Positions 8,891-17,936 of a DNA stretch of 64,000 bases are shown here, in pieces. The notes beneath the pieces were generated by a model. The model saw only the letters and a list, made by a program, of their open reading frames with translations, did no database searches and was not told where the DNA came from. Each line of letters opens with the position of its first letter. Positions within the stretch are counted from its first letter, which is position 1. Source of the stretch: Afifella marina DSM 2698 (GTDB lineage Bacteria; Pseudomonadota; Alphaproteobacteria; Rhizobiales; Afifellaceae); NCBI RefSeq assembly GCF_900102695.1, contig NZ_FMVW01000006.1, positions 1 through 64,000 on the forward strand, written 5' to 3'. The position numbers and the translations under genes were made by a program.

Positions 8891-9928
8891 ATGCTTTACG
8901 GAATCTGGAACCTCTCCATCGCGCTTGCACTCGCATCGATTTTAATCTTGCTGGGCCTGATCGTTCTGCGTATCGCCGATATGCGTCTTGCCGCGCGTCG
9001 TGCCGCACAACGCAAGCGCTTCGTCGGCGCCTTGATCCGCTTTTCCGAGGACGAAGACGAAGCCTCGCTAAGGCAGGTCATAGCGGAAACTCCGAAGCGC
9101 ATCATCCTCGATGCGGGCTTTGAGTTCCTGGCAATGCTGCGCGGCGACGAGCGCGCCCGCATCGAAAAGGTGTTCGCCGAGACGGGCGTGCCCGATTACA
9201 TCTGCCGCCGCCTGCGCCGCGCGAACGAGGCAGAGCGTATCTTTGCCGCCGAAACCCTGGCGGCCTTTCCCGGCGAGGCGACGATCGCAGCGCTCAACCG
9301 GGCGCTCGACGACCGCACACGAGAGGTGCGTCTCGCCGCAGCGATCTCCCTCAATCGTCTGGACAGAACGCCGTCGCTTGCCGAGCTGATGGCGAAAATC
9401 GGCGAACGCGGCCAGCGCTCCCGCCGTCTCGTTGAATTGCTGCGCACCTTCCCCCTGGAAAAAGCCCCGGAGCTCGTCGAATTCGCGGCACGCGAGGACG
9501 CCTCCTCCTTCTCCCGCGCCGCGGCGATCGAGGCGCTCTCCCATATCGGCGATCCGCAATTCATGCCCTTCTTCTCGCGCCTCGCCGCCGACGCGAAACC
9601 GGAAGTCGCCGCCGCGGCGGTCCGCGGACTTGGCCGCTTCGGCCACCCTTCGGTCCTGCCCACAGTGCTCGCAGCGACAAAGAATGGTGACTGGCAGGTG
9701 CGCTACGAAGCGGCCGAAGTGGCGGCTGCCTTCCCGTCGCAGGAGATGATCGAGCCTCTGGCTGCGCTCCTCAGCGATGCGGAATGGTCCGTTCGCTATG
9801 CCGCAGCGAAGGGGCTGAAGAATCTCGGCGCGGCTGGGCGCGACAGGCTTCTCGCCTTCGCCACGGGAACGGCCTCCCGTGGCCAGCGCACCGCCTCCAT
9901 GGTGCTCCAAGAGGGAAGCCAGGCATGA
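8891..9928 (+). CDS. Membrane-anchored HEAT-repeat protein
   Basis: The 345-residue product starts with a single TM helix (about residues 7-28), then a basic juxtamembrane stretch, and from about residue 55 a chain of HEAT/PBS-lyase-type repeats with recurring units such as VRLAAAISL, VAAAAVRGLGRFG and VRYAAAKGLKNLG. HEAT solenoids are protein-binding scaffolds. It begins 3 bp after the outer-membrane protein's stop and ends in an ATGA overlap with the glycosyltransferase, so it is probably a scaffold linking the synthase to the other parts or to a phosphorylated receiver. Orientation suggests a cytoplasmic solenoid. The specific function is unknown. Confidence 0.85.
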   Translation: MLYGIWNLSIALALASILILLGLIVLRIADMRLAARRAAQRKRFVGALIRFSEDEDEASLRQVIAETPKRIILDAGFEFLAMLRGDERARIEKVFAETGVPDYICRRLRRANEAERIFAAETLAAFPGEATIAALNRALDDRTREVRLAAAISLNRLDRTPSLAELMAKIGERGQRSRRLVELLRTFPLEKAPELVEFAAREDASSFSRAAAIEALSHIGDPQFMPFFSRLAADAKPEVAAAAVRGLGRFGHPSVLPTVLAATKNGDWQVRYEAAEVAAAFPSQEMIEPLAALLSDAEWSVRYAAAKGLKNLGAAGRDRLLAFATGTASRGQRTASMVLQEGSQA

Positions 9929-11355
9929 GCGACTTCGTCCTCGCCGATGTCCTCCTCCAGGCGACGCGCGTCATCGCCTGGTTCGTCATCGCATCGGGGC
10001 TCGCCCAGTCCGCCGTCTATCTGTTCCAGCTCGTCGTCGCCGGCGCGACCTTTTACCAGCGGCCACCCGTCGCGCGCTCTTCGCTCCTCTGGCATCGATA
10101 CAGCGATGTGGCCCCGCCGATCGCCCTCATCGTGCCCGCCTACAATGAGCAGCTAAACATCGTCTCGACCGTCTATTCACTGCTCTCGATCGAATATCCA
10201 AGCTACGAGGTCATCGTCGTCAACGATGGCTCCAAGGACGAAACCCTGTCACGTCTGCTTGAGACCTTCGACATGAGGGAGTTCGAGCGCCCCCACGACG
10301 ACGCCCTCCCCCACGCACCCATCCGCAACATTTACAGCTCACGCAACAGCGACAGGCTTTTCGTCATCGACAAGGAGAATGGCGGGAAGGCAGATGCCCA
10401 GAATGCCGGCATCAATCTCTGTCGCGCACCTCTGTTTTGTGTCGTTGATGGCGATTCCATCGTCGAACCTGATGCGCTGATGCGGGTGGCACAGCCCTTC
10501 ATCGACGACCCGAACCGCACGATCGGCGTCGGCGGGACGATCCGCATCGCCAACAACTCCCTGGTCGATGCCGGGCGGATCACTGACGTGCGTCTGCCTA
10601 AACGTCTTCTGCCGCTCTTCCAGGTCGTAGAGTATATCCGCGCCTTCCTGATGGCACGCGTTGCCTGGAGCCGTATCAACACGCTGATGCTGGTCTCCGG
10701 CGCCTTTGGAGTCTTTCGACGCCGCGAGGTGATCGACGTCGGCGGCTATACGCCGGGCTCGATGGGGGAAGATCTCGATCTCGTCATCAAGCTGCACCGC
10801 AGCATGATCGAGAAGAAACGGAAGTACCGCATCACTTTCGTTCCCGAGCCCGTATGCTGGACAGAAGCTCCCGAAACCTTGTCGGTGCTCGGGCGGCAAC
10901 GTGCGCGCTGGCAGCGCGGTGCGCTGGAGTGCTTCTTCCGCTATCGCCACATGGCCTTCAATCCGCGCTATGGTCGGATCGGATTTCTGGGTTTCGGCCA
11001 GATGTTTATCGTCGACGTCTTGGGCCCTGTGGTCGAAGTGCTCGGCTATATTCTCATGCCGACATTCTATTTCCTCGGGGGTTTGTCGCTCGAATACCTC
11101 CTCGCCTATACGGCCCTCGTTTTCGTCTTTGGGATTTTCATCAGCGTCGGATCGCTGGTGTTGGAAGAAATCGAGCTGAAACGCTTTCCGACACCCCGGA
11201 GCCTCTTCATCCTGGCGATGGCAGCGATAATTGAGAATTTCGGCTATCGTCAGATCAATAATTACTGGCGGCTGAAGGGATTGTGGCAGTATCTACGATC
11301 CGACAACAGCTGGGGTGAAATGACCCGCATCGGCTTTCAGTCACGCTCCCCTTGA
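9925..11355 (+). CDS. Processive family-2 glycosyltransferase, membrane polysaccharide synthase
   Basis: A 476-residue inner-membrane synthase. An N-terminal TM helix is followed by a GT2 catalytic domain with VVNDGSKD, the DxD-type VVDGDS, GEDLD and the processive signature QRARW, then about four C-terminal TM helices. This set is seen in cellulose, hyaluronan and poly-N-acetylglucosamine synthases (BcsA, HasA, PgaC) and in E. coli YaiP, whose gene lies beside yaiO. Start chosen at the ATGA overlap with the HEAT gene; the longer open frame upstream is a shadow. It lacks a PilZ domain, so direct cyclic-di-GMP activation is not indicated; control may come through the two receivers. Sugar specificity cannot be read from sequence. 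Confidence 0.9.
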   Translation: MSDFVLADVLLQATRVIAWFVIASGLAQSAVYLFQLVVAGATFYQRPPVARSSLLWHRYSDVAPPIALIVPAYNEQLNIVSTVYSLLSIEYPSYEVIVVNDGSKDETLSRLLETFDMREFERPHDDALPHAPIRNIYSSRNSDRLFVIDKENGGKADAQNAGINLCRAPLFCVVDGDSIVEPDALMRVAQPFIDDPNRTIGVGGTIRIANNSLVDAGRITDVRLPKRLLPLFQVVEYIRAFLMARVAWSRINTLMLVSGAFGVFRRREVIDVGGYTPGSMGEDLDLVIKLHRSMIEKKRKYRITFVPEPVCWTEAPETLSVLGRQRARWQRGALECFFRYRHMAFNPRYGRIGFLGFGQMFIVDVLGPVVEVLGYILMPTFYFLGGLSLEYLLAYTALVFVFGIFISVGSLVLEEIELKRFPTPRSLFILAMAAIIENFGYRQINNYWRLKGLWQYLRSDNSWGEMTRIGFQSRSP

Positions 11356-11404
11356 GACGCTCACTGGAAGCCGAGTTGAAGCCGTCCGACGGACTGGGTC
11401 TGCA

Positions 11405-11734
11405 TCAATCGGCAGGATGCCTCGTCTTTGCAAGTTCTTCACACAGGTCGTCATAGGCGCCGGAGACGTCCTGTCGCTCGGCGACTTCCAGGCCCAGCAG
11501 ATCTTCGAGCGCTGATGCCCGATCGCTGACGGCAGGAAAACCAAAGGTACCGCCGGCCCCTGCTAAACCATGAACGAGCGAAATAATCTGCGGAATATCC
11601 TCGATGGCATGCGGACTGAGCTGCCTGAGGCGCGCGAGATCACTCCCACAACGCTCGGCGAAACGCTTCTTGAGAGGCAGCAACGGATCGTCTTGCACGA
11701 AGGTCCCCTTTGAAATTGGCCGAAGTCTGCACAC
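11405..11734 (-). CDS. Stand-alone histidine phosphotransfer (HPt) protein
   Basis: A small (109-residue) helical protein with the HPt motif HGLAGAGGTFG; His55 is the predicted phospho-acceptor. It is convergent to the synthase operon. A stand-alone HPt next to a hybrid kinase and lone receivers fits a multistep phosphorelay in which it shuttles phosphate to the receivers at 4686 and 6705, or to the LuxR-type regulator at 23909. A GGATAGG element lies about 95 bp upstream on the same strand. Partners are inferred. Confidence 0.8.
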   Translation of the reverse strand: MCRLRPISKGTFVQDDPLLPLKKRFAERCGSDLARLRQLSPHAIEDIPQIISLVHGLAGAGGTFGFPAVSDRASALEDLLGLEVAERQDVSGAYDDLCEELAKTRHPAD

Positions 11735-11825
11735 TTCCTGAGCGACGCCTCTGCAAGCTATCGCAGTGCTTCAATGGAACATATTCAGTTGGCGTATTCC
11801 TGTTTGATCAGAAGCGTCACATCCG

Positions 11826-11845
11826 GTCACCTATCCTTACGCATA
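11826..11845 (-). promoter_or_regulatory. AAGGATAGG element upstream of HPt gene
   Basis: Read on the minus strand this contains AAGGATAGGTGACC, close to the AAAGGATAGGTCGC element in front of the flippase and Wzz genes. It lies about 95 bp upstream of the HPt start; the divergent SUOX-fold gene begins about 90 bp on the other side. A LuxR-type regulator site is a possible reading. Confidence 0.35.
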
Positions 11846-11931
11846 GGCGGACCTGATCTCTTGCTTTGTGGTGAAATAAGCGAGGCTTCGATAAAAAAAG
11901 ACAACCAAGCAAATTCGACGAGGAACAGGAC

Positions 11932-12492
11932 ATGTCGATCGGCACCATTATGACGAAGCTGAAACTGTTCATGGCCGGCCTTGCGATCCTCGCCGGATTT
12001 GCGACCGTATGGTCGGTTGGCCTGGAGCCGGACCCCGCCAGGGCTGCCCGGCTGGGGGCTACGCCCACAGGAGACGTCATTCTACGGATCTCTGGCAAAA
12101 TCAACGCGACCAATGTCGGCGATGAGGCGCACTTCGACCTCGACATGCTGAAAGAGATGCCTGCGACGACATTCAAAACCAGCACGATCTGGACAGAAGG
12201 CGTGAACAGCTTCACCGGCGTGAGCCTTGAAGACCTTCTAGACGCGGTCGAGGCGCAGGGTGGAACACTTCGCGCAACGGCTATCAACGATTACGCGGTT
12301 CAGCTGCCGGTGTCGGATGCCACGTCGTCCGGCCCCATGGTCGCCTATGAAATGAACGGCAGGCCGATGTCGCGCCGTGGCAAGGGCCCCTTGTGGATCA
12401 TCTACCCATTTGATCAGAATTCGCGCTTTCAATCCGAAACAATATATTCACGCAGCATATGGCAGCTTGACCGCATTGAGGTGATCAACTGA
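11932..12492 (+). CDS. Periplasmic SUOX-fold (molybdopterin-oxidoreductase-like) protein, probable sensor partner
   Basis: A 186-residue exported protein with an N-terminal hydrophobic segment. The rest resembles the sulfite-oxidase/molybdopterin-binding fold (VSLEDLLDAVEAQGG, then a GPLWIIYPFD segment). It contains no cysteine, so the Mo-ligating Cys of true sulfite-oxidase-type enzymes is absent, and a catalytic molybdoenzyme role is unlikely. It sits 17 bp upstream of a hybrid kinase with a small periplasmic loop, which suggests that it binds a ligand and signals to that kinase. The start has a usable AGGA 8 bp upstream; Met at 11950 is an alternative. Confidence 0.75.
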   Translation: MSIGTIMTKLKLFMAGLAILAGFATVWSVGLEPDPARAARLGATPTGDVILRISGKINATNVGDEAHFDLDMLKEMPATTFKTSTIWTEGVNSFTGVSLEDLLDAVEAQGGTLRATAINDYAVQLPVSDATSSGPMVAYEMNGRPMSRRGKGPLWIIYPFDQNSRFQSETIYSRSIWQLDRIEVIN

Positions 12493-12509
12493 GTTGCCCA
12501 ATGTGACCC

Positions 12510-15128
12510 ATGAATAAAAGCAATGGAAAACCCGCCAGGCATGGCGGAGCACTTCGAAACGGACTCGCAGCGACCGTCCTGATTGCGGCCGCTGCGCTTC
12601 TCGTCTTTCTGGGTTTGCAGGTATCGCAGGAACTAAAAGAGTTACGCAACGCTCCACGCGACAACGTGCAATGGACGGTCGCGCAGCTTGAAGTCGAACT
12701 GCTAAGGCTCCTGCGGTCCATCGAGGGTGGCAGCGGGGCCGGCGACATCGATGAACTCCGAAAGCGTTTCGACGTTTTCTACAGCCGCGTCTCGACGATC
12801 GAGACCAGCAACATGTTCTCCGAGCTGCGCACGGCGGAAAACGCCGATGCCGCTCTTCTCCGTATACAAGCGACGCTGGACGACCTCGTTCCCGTCATAG
12901 ACGGGCCGGATGAAATTCTCCGCGAACGTCGCGCCGAACTGGTCGCCCCCCTGGCGCAACTGCGTTCCACCGTACGCACACTCTCCCTTAAGAGTGTCGA
13001 TCTGTTCGCCCGCCTGTCTGACGAGCGCCGCCACGCCTTTACGCTCCTCCTCCTTCAGACAGCTGTCGTCGCAGGGCTTCTCATCATTGCCCTTGCGGGA
13101 ACGCTCCTGGTGCTCTGGCGCCAATACGGCATCTCGATGTCGCGCGCAGGCGAGCTCTCGCGCAGCAGCCAGCGTTACGCCAACACCATCAACGCCTCTC
13201 TCGACGCCATCATCGTCGCCGACGCCTCGGGGACCATTCTCGACTTCAATCCTGCGGCGGAGCGTGCGTTCGGCTATTCACGACACGCCGCACTTGGCCG
13301 CAACATTTCGAGCCTGATCGCACCGGGCGAGCCTTATGGCACCGGTGACACCTTCATCAAACGCCATTTGCGCTCGTCCGCCAAGAAACCACTCGGACAG
13401 GACCGCATCGAGCTCCAGGCGATCCGCGCCAATGGCGACAAGTTTCCGGCCGAGCTGTCTCTGGGCATCGCGAGCGAGAGCAAAAACCCGACCTTTATCG
13501 CCTATATGCGCGACATCTCCGATCGGCACCGCACCCGCCAGGAGCTTTTGTACGCCCGCGACCGCGCTCTGGCAGCGGCTGAAGCAAAATCGCAATTCCT
13601 TGCCGTGATGAGCCATGAAATGCGCACGCCGCTCAACGGCATCCTCGGTGTACTCGATCTCATCCACGGCACCGACCTTACCGACAAGCAGAGCCAGTTC
13701 GTGGAAACTGCGATCGCATCGGGTGAGCTTTTACGCGACCAGATCGACGACGTCCTCGACCTTTCCAGCCTGGAAGCCGGCAGCTTCGAGCTGAGACCGG
13801 TTGCCTTCGAGCTTGGCCACCTCTTGCACGAGATCGTCGATCTGCATGCACTGGCCGCGGAAACGCGCGGCAATCATCTCGTGGTGAGCCTCGCCTTCGA
13901 AACGCTCGGCGTGAAGGCCGATCGCCGCCGCATCCGCCAGATCCTCATCAACCTCGTATCAAATGCCGTCAAATTCACCAAGAACGGCATCATCACGCTC
14001 GAAGCCCGCGAAATCTCCCAGGCCGACGGACAGGTTCTTGTCGAATTGACAGTGTCCGACACCGGCAGCGGCATAGCCCCCGCCAACATCGATCGGATCT
14101 TCGAAGACTTCGTAACTCTCGACCCCTCGTTCAAGCGAACGACTGGCGGAACGGGTCTCGGCCTGGCGATCTGCCGACGCATGGCCGGAGCAATGGGTGG
14201 CGAGATCGGCGTTGAAAGCACACTGGGCCAGGGCAGCCGTTTCTGGGTTCACCTTCCGATGTTGCCGGCAAGCAGCGAAGAGCTCGAGGCGAGCCCGGTG
14301 GAAGATGTGAGGGAGTATGACTTCGACGGCAAAGCTGGTCTCAATGTCCTCGTGGTGGAAGACAATCCCACCAACCGCTTCGTGGCGCGCGAGATGCTCG
14401 TCAAGGCCGGCTGCCGGGTCCGGGAAGCGGAGAACGGCGAAGTCGGTGTCGCCGTGGCCAACGAAGAGGCCTTCGACGTCATATTGATGGATATCAGCAT
14501 GCCAGTGCTCGATGGCCTTGGTGCGACGCGCCGCATTCGCTCGGGGGACGGGCCATCCAGCGACACGCCGATCATCGGCCTGACCGCGCATGTCTTTCCC
14601 GAAGAACAGGGGAAACTCCGCAAGGCCGGGATGCAGGACACGCTCATCAAACCGCTCCGCCTGCAACAGCTCAACGCCGCCCTCGCCCCCCTCCTGAAGG
14701 AACGGCCGGTCGCGAGGGAGCTGTCGAGCCGAGAACGGGCGAAGGCGATCCTAAATACGGATTCGGACGGGATGTCGGAGGAACCGGAACTGCTCGACGA
14801 AACCGTCGTGCAGGATCTGAAAGATGTCCTGCCTCAGCAGAAGCTGGCACATCACATGGACAAGTTCTGCCACGAGCTTGCCGTTATCAGATCGAGCCTG
14901 GAGGGCGCGCGCCAGGACGAAACCTTCATGCAAATTCGCCAGGTCGCTCACCAGCTAGCGGGCTCAGCGGCGCTCTTTGGTGCCCTCAAGCTGCGCGAGG
15001 TGCTGCTCGAAATCGAAGAAGTGGGCTTTCAGAAGAACGCGGAGCCTCTATCAGACCTCATTGACGAAGCTGAAGCCCTTGGTCGGCAGACAGCAGCGGC
15101 GCTCAAACCTCACCGCACCGCTGCCTGA
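12510..15128 (+). CDS. Hybrid histidine kinase with receiver and HPt domains
   Basis: An 872-residue phosphorelay kinase. TM1 lies at about 18-36 and TM2 at about 185-208, enclosing a helical periplasmic sensor region; then a PAS domain (about 225-345), HisKA with MSHEMRTPL (His369), HATPase with GTGLGL, a receiver (VEDNPTNR; Asp661 in LMDISMP) and a C-terminal HPt domain (HQLAGSAALFG, His814). All phosphotransfer residues are present, so it can run a full His-Asp-His relay to an external receiver. It is coupled to the SUOX-fold protein upstream. Candidate outputs are the LuxR-type regulator at 23909 and the lone receivers at 4686 and 6705; none is proven. Confidence 0.92.
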   Translation: MNKSNGKPARHGGALRNGLAATVLIAAAALLVFLGLQVSQELKELRNAPRDNVQWTVAQLEVELLRLLRSIEGGSGAGDIDELRKRFDVFYSRVSTIETSNMFSELRTAENADAALLRIQATLDDLVPVIDGPDEILRERRAELVAPLAQLRSTVRTLSLKSVDLFARLSDERRHAFTLLLLQTAVVAGLLIIALAGTLLVLWRQYGISMSRAGELSRSSQRYANTINASLDAIIVADASGTILDFNPAAERAFGYSRHAALGRNISSLIAPGEPYGTGDTFIKRHLRSSAKKPLGQDRIELQAIRANGDKFPAELSLGIASESKNPTFIAYMRDISDRHRTRQELLYARDRALAAAEAKSQFLAVMSHEMRTPLNGILGVLDLIHGTDLTDKQSQFVETAIASGELLRDQIDDVLDLSSLEAGSFELRPVAFELGHLLHEIVDLHALAAETRGNHLVVSLAFETLGVKADRRRIRQILINLVSNAVKFTKNGIITLEAREISQADGQVLVELTVSDTGSGIAPANIDRIFEDFVTLDPSFKRTTGGTGLGLAICRRMAGAMGGEIGVESTLGQGSRFWVHLPMLPASSEELEASPVEDVREYDFDGKAGLNVLVVEDNPTNRFVAREMLVKAGCRVREAENGEVGVAVANEEAFDVILMDISMPVLDGLGATRRIRSGDGPSSDTPIIGLTAHVFPEEQGKLRKAGMQDTLIKPLRLQQLNAALAPLLKERPVARELSSRERAKAILNTDSDGMSEEPELLDETVVQDLKDVLPQQKLAHHMDKFCHELAVIRSSLEGARQDETFMQIRQVAHQLAGSAALFGALKLREVLLEIEEVGFQKNAEPLSDLIDEAEALGRQTAAALKPHRTAA

Positions 15129-15186
15129 TCTGGCAAGGGCGCTTCAGCGGGCACACCGCCAATCACCACCGTCCCTCGTATCGGAA

Positions 15187-16425
15187 TCAATTGAGCAAAA
15201 GTGCTGCAGAGGTCGAGACAGTGCCGAAACCTTTCGCGAGCTCGATCGCGTTGGTCAGGGTGCTGTCATAGCATGCGAGCGCGTCGCCCGGCATGATGTA
15301 GGGGTCGTATTCGTCGCGATCGGCACGCTGCAGCATATCCTCCAGGCTGCGCTCGATGACAATCGATTCGCCAGTCATCGGATTGCGGCTGAACAGAATC
15401 GCCGTGCGGTGGGCGTTCGTCCATCTCGCGCCGCCAATGCAGTTCATGCCCGCAACTGCCTGGATGAAGCGTGTGCCGTAGCGCAATTCCCGCGCATCCT
15501 TGCTGATCGCCGACGGAGCATTGGCGTTTGCCGGCTGCGAGAGGTTCGACATGAATACTGTCACGCCAGGCGCTGTGATGGAGGACGGCACCATGAGCTC
15601 TTCCTGAAAACAGCCTCGGCTCGGCACATAGACCTGATCGCCTTCAAGCAGCAGCAGGTCGTTATACGCAAAGCCCGCTACTGCGCCGCGCACATCGACA
15701 GAAATGGTCTTTCCGGCCCGGAGAACCCTAACGTTGGAAAGATCGGCATCCGGCCGCACTCCTCCGGCCGCCTGCAGCGCGCTGGAGAGGCGTCGGCCCC
15801 GGGCCACCGCTCCGAGCGCCGTCTGGCGGGCACTGTCCACCGCATCGCCGCTTACGCCACCGATGGTGACGGCCATCGGGTCAAAGACGGCGCCGGCGAC
15901 ATAGACCCGCGCCGATGCGACGTCCGCTAGCCGAACCGAAACCCGGGGCGCTTCCTCGTAGAAATCTTCCGTCACCAAGGCGCGCGCAAGGTTCGCCTCG
16001 ACGCTCTCCACGCTCCGGCCAATCGCGGGGATCGGCTTCAGATAAGGTAGCTTTAGCGTGCCGTCCTGCGACACTTCATATGAACCGGTGAAGGTCTCGT
16101 CTTCGGCGACATGCACATCGACGAGGTCACCAGGAGACAGCCTCTCGTCATCGCGCAGAATTGTCGAAACCGAATGGCTGACAGGAGACACGCTCCCGAG
16201 CGCACATTTCTTCTGATTGAGATAAGCGGACGCCGAGCGTGGCAACTGCCGGGAGTTAGGAGTGGCGCGATACTGCGCCTGATAGCTCAACCCCTCTGCC
16301 ACAGCCTCGCGGTTGCTGATGGAATGCATCTGATCGCAGCCGGCAATGACGAACGCCCAGCCCAAGGCGGCAAGCGCCCGAACCAAGGGATGCAGGCGCC
16401 TTCTCTTTGCCGGACAGTTCATCAA
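15187..16425 (-). CDS. Polysaccharide export outer-membrane lipoprotein (Wza/KpsD family)
   Basis: A 412-residue lipoprotein: a basic N-terminus, hydrophobic stretch and lipobox VIAGC (Cys30 lipidated). It contains a poly-export domain (about 90-175, GDLVDVHVAEDE) followed by SLBB-like segments, the arrangement of Wza-type channels that carry capsule or exopolysaccharide across the outer membrane. It is divergent from the flippase-glycosyltransferase operon and should export that operon's product. The usual tyrosine autokinase partner is not in the window; only the kinase-less Wzz-like protein at 24683 is. The second Met (16422) is an equally good start. Confidence 0.9.
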   Translation of the reverse strand: MMNCPAKRRRLHPLVRALAALGWAFVIAGCDQMHSISNREAVAEGLSYQAQYRATPNSRQLPRSASAYLNQKKCALGSVSPVSHSVSTILRDDERLSPGDLVDVHVAEDETFTGSYEVSQDGTLKLPYLKPIPAIGRSVESVEANLARALVTEDFYEEAPRVSVRLADVASARVYVAGAVFDPMAVTIGGVSGDAVDSARQTALGAVARGRRLSSALQAAGGVRPDADLSNVRVLRAGKTISVDVRGAVAGFAYNDLLLLEGDQVYVPSRGCFQEELMVPSSITAPGVTVFMSNLSQPANANAPSAISKDARELRYGTRFIQAVAGMNCIGGARWTNAHRTAILFSRNPMTGESIVIERSLEDMLQRADRDEYDPYIMPGDALACYDSTLTNAIELAKGFGTVSTSAALLLN

Positions 16426-16521
16426 CGGTTATCCCATATTTCAACGACTGGCTGCATAATGGTGGTCAATCTTCCATTTTTGGTGAATCTTTTGAACCCA
16501 TTCAGTGGCTCCGCGAGCTAC

Positions 16522-16539
16522 TCAAAAGGATAGGTCGCC
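16522..16539 (+). promoter_or_regulatory. AAAGGATAGGTCGC element upstream of flippase operon
   Basis: Identical over 14 bases to the element at 24581-24594 in front of the Wzz-like gene. It lies about 120 bp upstream of the flippase start, in the 232-bp divergent region shared with the Wza-like gene. It is a candidate operator for a common regulator of the polysaccharide genes. Confidence 0.4.
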
Positions 16540-16657
16540 TCATCGTCTGAGCGCGCTCCTACGCTAGCGCACGCGATACGAAACGCTGCGCCTCGCGTAC
16601 AAGCAGCGCCAGGACAACAGCCGTTCTTGACGAGCGGAACAAAGGCACTCAAGCATC

Positions 16658-17935
16658 ATGGCACTCGCGATCAAAGCATTGATGGGACGGATCAAAGGCT
16701 CGTCACTAACGGGTGGCCTGGCAGCATATGGTGCGTCCGAAGTGGTGTCGAAGCTTTCGCGCCTCGGTGTCGTCGTTGTTCTCGCCCGCTACATGGACCC
16801 ACTCAGCATTGGACTGGCGGCCGGAGCGATCGCCACCTCCGACATTCTTAAAAGCCTGACGGAGAATGGCGTCGGCCAACGCATCATCGCGGCCGACCAA
16901 AACGAGCTGGAATCGACCTGCCGCACCGCCCACCGGATCTTCTGGGTCTGGTGCCTCGGCCTCTTCGGCCTGCAACTCGCTCTCGCGGGCGCCGTCAGCG
17001 GCGTCTCTGGCGACTGGCTTGGCTTCGCGCTCATCGCCGTCATTGCCGGCGAGTATCTTTTCATGCCGGGCGGCCTGACCCAGTGCGCGCTCGCCATGCG
17101 CGAGGGCAAGCTAAAGCAGACCGCCGCCATCGCTGGAGGCCAAGTCGTCGCCGGCAATATCCTCACCGTTCTTCTCGTACTCGTCTGGCCGCATCCGCTG
17201 GCGATCGTGCTGCCGCGCCTGTTGACCGCACCGATCTGGCTGATCGCCATGCGCCGCCTGCGCCCCTGGCGTCCTGCCGATGTGGCGGCGGCTCCGCTGC
17301 GGCCGTTCGTTCGCTTCGGCAGCGCCGTCATCGGCATTGAGTTCCTGAAGGCCGTGCGCATGCAGGGCGACAAGCTGATCGTCGGCGGCCTTCTCGGCGC
17401 CGATGCGCTTGGCATCTACTTCTTCGCCGTCAATGCCGGCCTCGGCATCACCACCTCGTTCAGCACGGCGCTGTCGACCGTCCTCTTCCCCTATATCTGC
17501 CGCAGCGAGAACCGCGACCGCGCCCTCGGCCACGCCTTCGCACTGTCCATGGCCATCATCGTTCCGGTCGCGATCGCCCAGTCACTCCTCGCCCCCTATT
17601 ACGTGCCGGTTCTCTTCGGCGCCGAATGGGCGGATATGGCGCCACTCGTTGCAATCCTCTGCCTGGCGGCGATCCCGACCGTTCTGTGGTCGGCCTCGGC
17701 CCAATGGCTGCGGACCGGCGGCCGTGCCGGCACCGAGTTCACCTACTCGCTGGCGATCGGCGCAACCGTCCTCGTCTCCACCGCCGTCGCCGCTTCTTTC
17801 GGCCTCACCGCGGTCGCCTGGACCGTGCTCGCGGCGATGACGGCCTCACAGGTCGTCGCATCTGTCCCGGCAATCCTGGCGGCCCTGCGCGCCAGCATCG
17901 GCTTCGTCCCAACCCTTTCTGCTCAGAGGTGCTGA
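16658..17935 (+). CDS. Wzx-type oligosaccharide flippase
   Basis: A 425-residue polytopic membrane protein of the MOP/polysaccharide-transporter family, with an N-terminal GLAAYGASEVVSKLSRLG segment and 12 or so hydrophobic helices. It should flip undecaprenyl-pyrophosphate-linked repeat units to the periplasm for polymerisation by the Wzy-like protein at 26238. It heads an operon with three glycosyltransferases (17937, 18914, 19937), and its stop lies one base before the next start. Confidence 0.9.
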   Translation: MALAIKALMGRIKGSSLTGGLAAYGASEVVSKLSRLGVVVVLARYMDPLSIGLAAGAIATSDILKSLTENGVGQRIIAADQNELESTCRTAHRIFWVWCLGLFGLQLALAGAVSGVSGDWLGFALIAVIAGEYLFMPGGLTQCALAMREGKLKQTAAIAGGQVVAGNILTVLLVLVWPHPLAIVLPRLLTAPIWLIAMRRLRPWRPADVAAAPLRPFVRFGSAVIGIEFLKAVRMQGDKLIVGGLLGADALGIYFFAVNAGLGITTSFSTALSTVLFPYICRSENRDRALGHAFALSMAIIVPVAIAQSLLAPYYVPVLFGAEWADMAPLVAILCLAAIPTVLWSASAQWLRTGGRAGTEFTYSLAIGATVLVSTAVAASFGLTAVAWTVLAAMTASQVVASVPAILAALRASIGFVPTLSAQRC

Positions 17936-17936
17936 C

